Made by a program: the position numbers and the translations under genes. Below the pieces are notes generated by a model that was not told the origin of the DNA, ran no database searches, and worked only from the letters and a program-made list of their open reading frames with translations. 47,035 bases of DNA from Sphingomonas sp. Leaf412. Its GTDB lineage: Bacteria; Pseudomonadota; Alphaproteobacteria; Sphingomonadales; Sphingomonadaceae. Positions 18,561-25,917 of this stretch are shown here, in pieces; the stretch's first letter is position 1, and each line of letters starts with the position of its first letter. The DNA lies in NCBI RefSeq assembly GCF_001425405.1, contig NZ_LMQP01000004.1, positions 1 through 47,035 on the forward strand, in the 5' to 3' direction.

Positions 18561-19581
18561 TGGCGCGCTCGTATTCGTGCGGTTGACCGACATCAAGCCA
18601 GTAGCTTTCGACCCCGAAGGTTCGCACCGCCAGCCCGCGATCTACCGCCGCCATGAATAGAGATGGCATGTCGAAGAACACGCCGGGCGGGACGAGGTCG
18701 AGCATGTCGGGAGAAACGACGTTCATTCCGGCGCTGATCGTATGGCGATGGACCGGCTTCTCGACGATCCCGGCGACGCGCCCGCCATCGGCCTGGATCA
18801 CGCCGAACGGCACCTGAACCTCGTAATCGCGGACCCCGATCGTGATATCCGCCCCGCCCTTGTCGTGCGCGTCGACCATGGTGCAGAACGTTTGCTTCGT
18901 CAGCACATCGGCATTGGTGACCACGATCGGCAACGTCGGACGTTCGGGCAGCAGGCCCAGCGCGCCGGCGGTGCCCATACGCTGCTCTTCGACCAGATAA
19001 CGGATGTCGGCGCCGAACGCCGCACCGTCGCCGAAGTGATCCTGGATCTGTTCCGCGAGGTAGTTCACCGCAATGTAAATCCGCGTAAACCCCTGGTCGA
19101 CGCAGTTCATCACGATCGTCTCGAGTAACGGTCGCGGGCCGACGTGGAGCATCGGTTTGGGCGTCGACCGGGTCAGCTCGCGCAGGCGCGACCCCAGCCC
19201 GCCGGCCATGACGACAACCCAATTGTCGCGCCGCGCCGAGGTTAGGAAATCGTTGATCGTTTTCAGGCCGAGCACGATGCCGTCCGCATCGACGATCGGT
19301 ATCTGCATCAGCGAGTCGCGCCGCATCATCGACAGGATCGACGCGCCGCTGTCGCTTGTCAGCGCCGAATGCGGGACGGTGTTCATCACCGCGTCGACGC
19401 GACTCGACAGGTCCTGCCCCTTCAGCAGCGCACGCCGGATATCGCCATCGCTGACGGTGCCCAACAACCTGCGGTAGCTATCCGCGACGAGCAGGACCTT
19501 CGTCCCCGCGCGGTCGAGCGTCGACAATGCGTCACGTACCGTGACGTCGGGCGAGACGACTGCCTCTTCCCAGCCGTTCAT
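18532..19581 (-). CDS. ptmE: CBS-domain nucleotidyltransferase (PtmE, GDP-GlcN-type sugar activation)
   Basis: A 349-residue fusion protein. Two CBS motifs lie in residues 10-115 (GTVSDGDIRRALLKG, then IPIVDADGIVLGLKTINDF). A sugar-1-phosphate nucleotidyltransferase follows from about residue 121, with VVMAGGLGSRLRELTRSTPKPML. The architecture matches Campylobacter PtmE, which makes the GDP-activated glucosamine precursor of legionaminic acid. It therefore marks the GDP route, in contrast with UDP-based sialic and pseudaminic pathways. The CBS pair suggests control by a nucleotide ligand. Its start overlaps the LegH stop as ATGA. Confidence 0.9.
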   Translation of the reverse strand: MNGWEEAVVSPDVTVRDALSTLDRAGTKVLLVADSYRRLLGTVSDGDIRRALLKGQDLSSRVDAVMNTVPHSALTSDSGASILSMMRRDSLMQIPIVDADGIVLGLKTINDFLTSARRDNWVVVMAGGLGSRLRELTRSTPKPMLHVGPRPLLETIVMNCVDQGFTRIYIAVNYLAEQIQDHFGDGAAFGADIRYLVEEQRMGTAGALGLLPERPTLPIVVTNADVLTKQTFCTMVDAHDKGGADITIGVRDYEVQVPFGVIQADGGRVAGIVEKPVHRHTISAGMNVVSPDMLDLVPPGVFFDMPSLFMAAVDRGLAVRTFGVESYWLDVGQPHEYERANADFANLFA

Positions 19582-20225
19582 GCTTTCGTCCTTATCGGTC
19601 GTGCGGGCACGCCATACAGCGTGCCGCCACCCTCGAAATTACGGACCACCACGGCCCCGGCGCCGATTAGCGTCTCCGCACCGATCCGGATACCCTGGAT
19701 GACGACCGCACGCGCGCCGACGATGCTGCCGGCTCCGATCGTCACGTCGCCGCAGACGGTGGCGGCCGGCGCGAGGTGGGTCCATTCGCCGATGGTACAA
19801 TCATGTTCGACGATCGCGCCGGTATTCACGATCGCTCCTCGCCCGATGTGGGCGCCGGCCTGAACGATGCAGCCCGCCAGCACCTGCGCGCCATCGACAA
19901 TGGTGGCATGGTCGGACACGATCGCAGCCGGGTGCCGGATAGTCGCAAAGCGCCAGCCATCATGTTCCAGTTGTTCCTGCACGCGTCGACGCAGGGTGGT
20001 ATCGCGCACGCCGCCGATCCCGTTGGCGAGCAGGTAGGTGTCACGATCGAACGACGCACCGATCCGCGCTTCGTCGACGATCGAAGCACCCTGCAGTGAC
20101 CATCCGATCTTCGCGGGATCAGCGTCGGCAAAGGCTACGACAGTGTCCCTGCCGCAGCGGATCGCATCGGCCACGACCGCTGCGTGGCCGCCCGCCCCGA
20201 TCACGACGATGTCACGCATACTCAT
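19578..20225 (-). CDS. legH: NeuD/LegH-family sugar acetyltransferase
   Basis: A 215-residue acyltransferase of the NeuD/PglD type. It has a short N-terminal Rossmann-like part (RDIVVIGAGGHAAVVADAI), then hexapeptide repeats of a left-handed beta-helix (for example GAHIGRGAIVNTGAIVEHD and GAGSIVGARAVVIQGIRIG). In the legionaminate pathway LegH N-acetylates the 4-amino group of the GDP-sugar made by LegC. The position between legI and ptmE fits that role. An alternative is O-acetylation of the finished nonulosonate, as for NeuD. The start overlaps the LegI stop as ATGA. Confidence 0.85.
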   Translation of the reverse strand: MSMRDIVVIGAGGHAAVVADAIRCGRDTVVAFADADPAKIGWSLQGASIVDEARIGASFDRDTYLLANGIGGVRDTTLRRRVQEQLEHDGWRFATIRHPAAIVSDHATIVDGAQVLAGCIVQAGAHIGRGAIVNTGAIVEHDCTIGEWTHLAPAATVCGDVTIGAGSIVGARAVVIQGIRIGAETLIGAGAVVVRNFEGGGTLYGVPARPIRTKA

Positions 20226-21301
20226 CGACGATATACGTCGCCGGCCGCGAGATCATGGGGGGCGACGGTGCCGATCATGTCCCAAAGTTCGGCAGGATCG
20301 ATTCCATCGCCGCTTCGCGCGGTCGTCAGGTCCACACGCTCCAACACTGCACCCCGCGCGATCGGACGTGCGGCCACCACCTTCTGCCGCGCGACACGGC
20401 GCATGTCCCATTCCGACGGTTGCGGCACCTTCACGCCATCACCGCGCATCACCTCGACCGACCGGATGCACGCGATCAGCTGGGTGAGTTCATCGATTTC
20501 CAGCGAGGCCGCGTGATCCGGACCCGGCAGCGAACGGTCGGTGGTGAAATGCTTCTCGATCACTGTCGCGCCCAGCGCGACCGCGGCGATGGCGGCGGTC
20601 GATCCCGCACTGTGATCGGAATATCCCACCGGAAGTCCGAACGCGTCGCCCAACGTCCTCATCGCCGCCAGATTCACGTCGCTGTCAGCGGCGGGATATT
20701 GTGTCGTGCAATGCAGGATCGTAACCCGACCGCGCAGCGCCGCGCGGCGATCCGGATCGCCCCAAATGCGCCACACATCCGCGATCGACCGCGGCTCCGC
20801 CACTTCATGGATCGCATGCGATATGACGGCCAGTGCCAGTTCCACGTCCGACAGCGTCGCCATGCCGGTCGACAGCACGATAGGTTTTCCTGCATTCGCA
20901 TAGCGCCAGACCATCGGCGCGTTGGTCAACTCGCCGGACGGAACCTTCACGATCGGCATGCCGATCCCGACGAGCATGTCGAGGCTGATGGGATCGAAGG
21001 CGGTGGAGATGAAATCGATCGAGCGGGCACGCGCATGAGCCTGAAGCTCGACATGCCAATCGTGCGGCAATTCCAGTTTTCGCAGCATGTCGCGCTGGCT
21101 CTCGCCCGCGCCGGTGCGCTGCTCCTGATACCCGGCCTTGCCAACGGTCGCCGACGCCAGCAAATCGGCATCGAAAGTCTGGAATTTTACTGCGTCGGCG
21201 CCGGCATCAGCGGCGCCCTCGACCAGCGCGAAGGCAAGATCGCGGTCGCCGTTATGGTTCACGCCAGCCTCGGCGATGAAATAGGTCCTAGGTGCGGTCA
21301 A
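20222..21301 (-). CDS. legI: Legionaminic acid synthase (LegI, NeuB family)
   Basis: A 359-residue NeuB-family synthase that condenses a 6-deoxy mannosamine derivative with phosphoenolpyruvate. The TIM barrel opens YFIAEAGVNHNGDRDLA; later come VKFQTFDADLL, VKVPSGELTN, ILHCTTQYPA and GYSDHS. A C-terminal SAF/antifreeze-like domain begins near KVVAARPIARGAVLE. The start is probably TTG at 21301, which overlaps the LegG stop as TTGA and has GGAG upstream; another TTG lies at 21322. Legionaminate rather than sialate is inferred from the 6-deoxy dehydratase and aminotransferase genes in the same operon. Confidence 0.92.
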   Translation of the reverse strand: MTAPRTYFIAEAGVNHNGDRDLAFALVEGAADAGADAVKFQTFDADLLASATVGKAGYQEQRTGAGESQRDMLRKLELPHDWHVELQAHARARSIDFISTAFDPISLDMLVGIGMPIVKVPSGELTNAPMVWRYANAGKPIVLSTGMATLSDVELALAVISHAIHEVAEPRSIADVWRIWGDPDRRAALRGRVTILHCTTQYPAADSDVNLAAMRTLGDAFGLPVGYSDHSAGSTAAIAAVALGATVIEKHFTTDRSLPGPDHAASLEIDELTQLIACIRSVEVMRGDGVKVPQPSEWDMRRVARQKVVAARPIARGAVLERVDLTTARSGDGIDPAELWDMIGTVAPHDLAAGDVYRR

Positions 21302-22461
21302 GACGAAAACTCCAGGTCGCAAAACCGCTTCAGGGTGGGCAGCGGCCGGTCGGCGATTATCTCAACGATCCGCGCGGCGGCATCGCCAGTGCCGTAGGGA
21401 TTGTCAACGCGGCGGGCAGCCTCCGCGAACTCCGGCGACAGCGCCCGTCCGAGTGCTTCCGAGATGCTGTCGCGATCGACGTCGCAGTGGATCACCGACG
21501 CCGCCGCGATGCGGCCACGTTGGCGTCCGCCGATGTCGATCGTCGGCACGCCGAACGACGGCGCCTCGATGATACCGCTCGACGAATTTCCGACGACGGC
21601 GGCTGCGTTGCGCAATACGGTGAGATAGCGTCTGAATCCCAGCGACGGCACAGCGACGGCGCGGTCGGGATGACGGCGGACGTAGTCGATAAGCAGCGGA
21701 ATGATCGCCCGCCCACCGGTGTCGGCGTTCGGATAGGTCAGCACGACCTGATGCTCCGGATAGCCGTCCAATGCGTCGAGCATAGCGTCCGTCGTAGCGA
21801 CGGCATCCTCCTCGCCAGCGGTCACCGGGTGGTAGGTCGCCAAAAAATAAGGTGGGCGCAGGTGGAAATTCAGGCTTTCGCACACCTCCGCCATCGGCAT
21901 CGCCGCGCTACGATGCAGGTGATCTATACCGAGCGCACCGACGTCGAACACCGTATCATCCGCCTCGCCCATCTGGATCACGCGACGCCGGTACGGTTCG
22001 GTAGCGGTGAAGTGGAGGCTGGCCATCTTCGTAATGGCATGACGGATCGAATCGTCGATCGCGCCCTCTGTTGCCTCACCACCGTGCAAATGGACCACCG
22101 GGATCCGCAAGATCAGCGCAGCCTGCGCCGCCGCCAGCGCTTCGAACCGGTCGCCCAGGATGACGATCGCGTCCGGCCGGAGGCGATCCAGCGCCTCGGC
22201 GCACCCCATCGTCGCCAGACCGGTCGATTTCGCGATGCCGACTGGCGTATCCGACGACAGCAATATCTCCACGCGCTCGTCGATCGTGAAGCCGTCCGCT
22301 ACGATTTCCCGCCACGTTGAGCCGAACTCCGGCGACAGGTGCATGCCGCTCACGATCAGCTCCAATTCCAACGCCGGATGCGCGGCGATGTCCTTCATCA
22401 ACCAGTACAGCAGCCCGTATTCCGCCCGCGTGCCGGTGAAGACCGCGATGCGCCGCGTCAT
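21298..22461 (-). CDS. legG: NDP-sugar hydrolase/2-epimerase (LegG, NeuC family)
   Basis: A 387-residue hydrolysing 2-epimerase. It opens TRRIAVFTGTRAEYGLLYWL and contains VHLHGGEATEGAIDDSIRHA, FLATYHPVT and VGNSSSGIIEAPSFGVP, all NeuC signatures. LegG removes GDP from the diacetamido-trideoxy glucose derivative and inverts C2, giving 6-deoxy-mannosamine substrate for LegI. The ATG at 22461 overlaps the LegC stop as ATGA; a longer frame to 22518 would extend into legC. It is cytoplasmic and coupled with legC upstream and legI downstream. Confidence 0.92.
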   Translation of the reverse strand: MTRRIAVFTGTRAEYGLLYWLMKDIAAHPALELELIVSGMHLSPEFGSTWREIVADGFTIDERVEILLSSDTPVGIAKSTGLATMGCAEALDRLRPDAIVILGDRFEALAAAQAALILRIPVVHLHGGEATEGAIDDSIRHAITKMASLHFTATEPYRRRVIQMGEADDTVFDVGALGIDHLHRSAAMPMAEVCESLNFHLRPPYFLATYHPVTAGEEDAVATTDAMLDALDGYPEHQVVLTYPNADTGGRAIIPLLIDYVRRHPDRAVAVPSLGFRRYLTVLRNAAAVVGNSSSGIIEAPSFGVPTIDIGGRQRGRIAAASVIHCDVDRDSISEALGRALSPEFAEAARRVDNPYGTGDAAARIVEIIADRPLPTLKRFCDLEFSS

Positions 22462-23624
22462 CGTGCGCCTTCCGGCGGGACGCTGCTCGGCAGGTTGACG
22501 ACCCGCTCCTCCAGCCATTGCGCGGTATCCAGCGGTCCTCGCCGACAGCCGGCGTACATGCCCAGGTTGTTCATCAGCGCCCAGATCGGCCGCGTCATAA
22601 CGCCCTCGCGATTGGTGGCCGCCAGCAATGCCTCACGGTGCGCCATGTCCTGGCAGATGACCGCATTCAGCCAATAGTTGGACCGGCAGCCGTCGGGTTC
22701 GACCACGAACGTCAGGTCGCTGCCGTCGAGGAACGTGCGATAATCATCGGCAAGCGCGCGTTTGCGCGCGACGAAACCATCCAACTGCTCCAACTGCGCG
22801 CAGCCAAGCGCCGCGTTAAGGTTGGGGAGGCGGTAATTGTAGCCCACTTCGTCATGCACATATTCATAGGCATGCGGCACCTTCGCGGTGGTCGTCAGAT
22901 GCTTTGCGCGCTTGCCGGTCGTCGCATCGGTCAGCAGCATCCCGCCGCCACCCGTGGTGATGACCTTGTTCCCGTTGAAACTCAGCGTCCCGACCGCGCC
23001 GAAGATGCCGGTATGACGGCCTTTGTAAAAGCTTCCGAGCGACTCGGCCGCATCCTCGATCAAAGCGATGCCCCAGCGAGCGCAGACCTCTACAAGGCCA
23101 TCGATGTCGGCGGGATGACCGAAGGTGTGCATCGGTACGCAGGCGCGCACGACGCGCCCGTCGTCGTTCGTCACGCAACGACCGCCGTCATCCACCAGCG
23201 CGTTTGCGGCAAGCCATGCGTCCAGCGCGGCGGGCGACAGCCCGAGCGTATGGCGATCGACGTCGACGAACACCGGTTCGGCGCCGCAATAGGCGATGGC
23301 GTTGCAAGTCGCGACGAACGTCAACGGCTGGGTCACCACCAGGTCGCCGGGCTCGACCCCGACCAACCGCAACGCCATGTGCAACGCGGCGGTCCCGTTC
23401 ATCGTGGCGACCGCTCGCTCGCACCCGGTGTAGGCGGCCATATCGGCCTCGAACCTATCGACGTACGCACCGACGCTGGACACGAAGGTCGACTGGATCG
23501 TGTCGAGGACATATGCCTGCTCGTTGCCGGCGAACACCGGCGCATGGAGCGGGATAAAGTCATCCGTAGCGAAACGCGCACGCACGAACCGTACGAGACC
23601 GTCGACGACGGACTGGTCAGACAT
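22458..23624 (-). CDS. legC: PLP-dependent sugar 4-aminotransferase (LegC, DegT/DnrJ/EryC1/StrS family)
   Basis: A 388-residue aminotransferase. The cofactor aspartate lies in IEDAAESLGS (D191) and the Schiff-base lysine in LSFNGNKVITTGGGG (K220). N-terminal DDFIPLHAPVFAGNE is typical of the LegC subgroup. It should aminate C4 of the 4-keto-6-deoxy sugar produced by LegB, using glutamate. It overlaps the end of legB by 8 bases and legG by ATGA. Length and domain layout are normal for the family. Confidence 0.93.
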   Translation of the reverse strand: MSDQSVVDGLVRFVRARFATDDFIPLHAPVFAGNEQAYVLDTIQSTFVSSVGAYVDRFEADMAAYTGCERAVATMNGTAALHMALRLVGVEPGDLVVTQPLTFVATCNAIAYCGAEPVFVDVDRHTLGLSPAALDAWLAANALVDDGGRCVTNDDGRVVRACVPMHTFGHPADIDGLVEVCARWGIALIEDAAESLGSFYKGRHTGIFGAVGTLSFNGNKVITTGGGGMLLTDATTGKRAKHLTTTAKVPHAYEYVHDEVGYNYRLPNLNAALGCAQLEQLDGFVARKRALADDYRTFLDGSDLTFVVEPDGCRSNYWLNAVICQDMAHREALLAATNREGVMTRPIWALMNNLGMYAGCRRGPLDTAQWLEERVVNLPSSVPPEGAR

Positions 23625-24597
23625 TGTAGATCGCCGTCTTGTACTTTGCGAGGTTTGTGGGATTGACGAACCAGTCGATCGTGCGTTGCAGGCCGGTACG
23701 GATATCGACCTCCGGTTCGAAGCCGGTCAATTCGCGGATCAAGCCATTGTCGCACCAGAGGCGGAACACCTCCGATTTGCCCGGACGATCGCGTGCGCTG
23801 TCATGGACGAATTCGACGTCGCTGCCCATCAATTCGCGGATCAACGATAGCGTATCGCCCACGGATATTTCGAAGTTCGAGCCGATATTCACAGTCTTGC
23901 CGACCGCCGTGTCGCATTCGGCAAGGGCAATGAATCCGCGACAGGTATCCGTTACGTAGTTGAAGTCGCGCGTCGGGGTCACATCCCCCAGCTTGATCCG
24001 AGTCTCGCCACTTGCGATCTGCCCGATAATCGTCGGGATCACCGCACGTGCGGACTGTCGCGGGCCATAGGTATTGAATGGTCGCGCGATCGTCAGCGGT
24101 AGATCGAAGGCGTTGAAGAAGCTCATCGCCATCGCATCCGCACCGATCTTCGACGCGCTGTACGGCGACTGCGGCTGTAGCGGATGCTTCTCGTCGATCG
24201 GAACATATTGCGCGGTGCCGTACACTTCGCTGGTCGACGTATGGATGAAACGGCCTACCCCCGCATCCAGCGCCGCCTTGCACATATTCAACGTTCCCGT
24301 GACGTTGGTGTCGACGTAGCTGGCGGGCGCATCGTAGGAATACGGAATGGCGATCAGCGCGGCCAAGTGGAAAATACATTCCTGATCGCGGGCGATCGTC
24401 CGGCAGAAATGCGGATCGCGCACGTCCCCCGATACGATCGACAGGTTCGCATGGTCGGGAATGGCCTCAAGCCAGCCCCAGTAATTGAACGAATTGTACA
24501 TCGACAGCGCCGTCACGCGATGTCCCTGCGCCAGCAATTGCTCCACCAGATGCGAACCGATGAAGCCGTCTGCCCCGGTTACGAGAATGTTCTTCAT
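23617..24597 (-). CDS. legB: GDP-N-acetylglucosamine 4,6-dehydratase (LegB)
   Basis: A 326-residue extended SDR. The cofactor motif is VTGADGFIGSHLVEQL (residues 6-21), STSEVYG lies at 121-127, and SPYSASKIGAD supplies Y146 and K150. It also has RPFNTYGPRQSARAVIPTII, common to LegB and related retaining dehydratases. It starts legionaminate synthesis by removing water from the GDP-activated GlcNAc that PtmE helps supply. It is the first gene of the leg/ptm block, 57 bases after the unknown 420-residue protein. A separate promoter there is possible but not clear. Confidence 0.92.
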   Translation of the reverse strand: MKNILVTGADGFIGSHLVEQLLAQGHRVTALSMYNSFNYWGWLEAIPDHANLSIVSGDVRDPHFCRTIARDQECIFHLAALIAIPYSYDAPASYVDTNVTGTLNMCKAALDAGVGRFIHTSTSEVYGTAQYVPIDEKHPLQPQSPYSASKIGADAMAMSFFNAFDLPLTIARPFNTYGPRQSARAVIPTIIGQIASGETRIKLGDVTPTRDFNYVTDTCRGFIALAECDTAVGKTVNIGSNFEISVGDTLSLIRELMGSDVEFVHDSARDRPGKSEVFRLWCDNGLIRELTGFEPEVDIRTGLQRTIDWFVNPTNLAKYKTAIYNV

Positions 24598-24654
24598 GTT
24601 TGAACCCGCTACTCCCGCGCGCCTGTCTGCGCGCCTGATTTCTGGCCGTGCGTA

Positions 24655-25917
24655 TTATCTCGCGGCCGCGCTACCGTCGCGAACGAGCGTCGGCGATGCG
24701 GCGACGAGTTCCAGCGGCGTCTGCCCGTCCGCGCCAGCCGCGACCACCAGATCCAGGAACTGGACCGGACACGCGGCACCCACGACCGGACGTGCGTCGA
24801 GCGCGACGACGTCGCCCCCGAGCGGCCGGCCTTCCCAGATGACTGGCTCGTCCTTCGTCAGCGCGCACTTCAATACCCACCAGGCGGTCGAATCGGCCGT
24901 CCACTCCGTCGATCGGACCGCCGCGCGGAACCGATACGCACCTGCAGGAAGGAACAGCAGCTTCCGCGCCACCAGCGCCTGATTGCCGGGATCGAGCGAG
25001 ATCGACAGGTCGAGCAAATTGCCGCCTGTCTCGGCCTTCGTAAACGATGCCAGCAGCGGTTCCGACCGAATGATTTGCCAGCTGATCGGAATCCGGTCCG
25101 GGCGCACGCCCGCGGTGTCGAACCGCACCGCCGTCAAGACGTCGCGACCGGCACCGGGCATGGTCAGATATCGCTGGCGAAGCTGCTCGTAGTGGCGATC
25201 GTTGGCCAGCCCCTGAAGCAACAGGCCATCGAGCTGTCCCGATCGATCGATCGATTTCAAACCGCCAACCCGATCGACCAAAGCGGCGACCGCGGCCGAA
25301 TGGCCGCCCGCGCGAAGGGTCGATGCGAAGAACGCGCCGAGCCACGGCGGCGACGTAGCCATGATTGCTGCGAATGGACCGCGAACCGCCGGGTCCTCGA
25401 TCGCACTCGCAAGGATAGGGAACAGCAGCGCGTCGCCGCCAGCGCGCGTTCGCAGCGCAATGTCATGATGCCGCAACGCGCCTGCCACGTCCCCACGTTC
25501 GACCGCCAGTTCGATCAGCGCCAACTGCGTCCGGAAATCGCGCCGTGAAATCCGTTCAGCCAGTTCGTGCAGTTTCGTCCCGGCGAAATGATCGCCGCGC
25601 AATTCGGCCGAAAGCCCCAGCAATCGCGCAGCACCGGCAGTCAACGGAGCGCTAAGCAGGGCACGCCGTCCTTCGCGCGACAATTCGTCGGCAGTGGGCA
25701 ATACGGACGTGGCGGTCATGCGGTCGTCGAGACGACGAACAACTGCCCTGCCATCATCTGAAAACGACACGACCCGCTGCGGATCGCGGTTTCGCAAAAC
25801 CTCGATGACCGCCGACCGACCTGCTGCCACCGCCAAACAGGAGGCCAAACCGAAGATGATCGCACCTCGCCAGATCTGGCGGCGCCGTCCCCGGCCCGAA
25901 CGGTCGCCGGCCGACAC
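24655..25917 (-). CDS. Unknown membrane-anchored protein of the polysaccharide locus
   Basis: A 420-residue protein of no family I recognise. A basic N-terminus is followed by one membrane segment (AIIFGLASCLAVAAGRSAVI, about residues 19-38), so the rest is probably periplasmic. Residues 70-260 are alpha-helical, with Leu/Ala-rich pairs resembling TPR-like repeats (for example RLLGLSAELRGDHFAG and LIELAVERGDVAGALRHHDI). The C-terminal third, with ISWQIIRSEPLLASF and GAYRFRAAVRSTEW, looks like a beta-sandwich. The GTG start at 25917-25915 shares one base with the wzc stop, so it is coupled to wzc. A role in export or chain-length control is a guess. Confidence 0.75.
   Translation of the reverse strand: MSAGDRSGRGRRRQIWRGAIIFGLASCLAVAAGRSAVIEVLRNRDPQRVVSFSDDGRAVVRRLDDRMTATSVLPTADELSREGRRALLSAPLTAGAARLLGLSAELRGDHFAGTKLHELAERISRRDFRTQLALIELAVERGDVAGALRHHDIALRTRAGGDALLFPILASAIEDPAVRGPFAAIMATSPPWLGAFFASTLRAGGHSAAVAALVDRVGGLKSIDRSGQLDGLLLQGLANDRHYEQLRQRYLTMPGAGRDVLTAVRFDTAGVRPDRIPISWQIIRSEPLLASFTKAETGGNLLDLSISLDPGNQALVARKLLFLPAGAYRFRAAVRSTEWTADSTAWWVLKCALTKDEPVIWEGRPLGGDVVALDARPVVGAACPVQFLDLVVAAGADGQTPLELVAASPTLVRDGSAAAR

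Noticed and set aside
16115..24597. Sialic-acid (Neu5Ac) or pseudaminic-acid locus
   Set aside because: A 4,6-dehydratase, 4-aminotransferase and PtmE-type nucleotidyltransferase are not used for Neu5Ac. The NeuC-type hydrolysing 2-epimerase and the LegB-type dehydratase fit Leg better than Pse.
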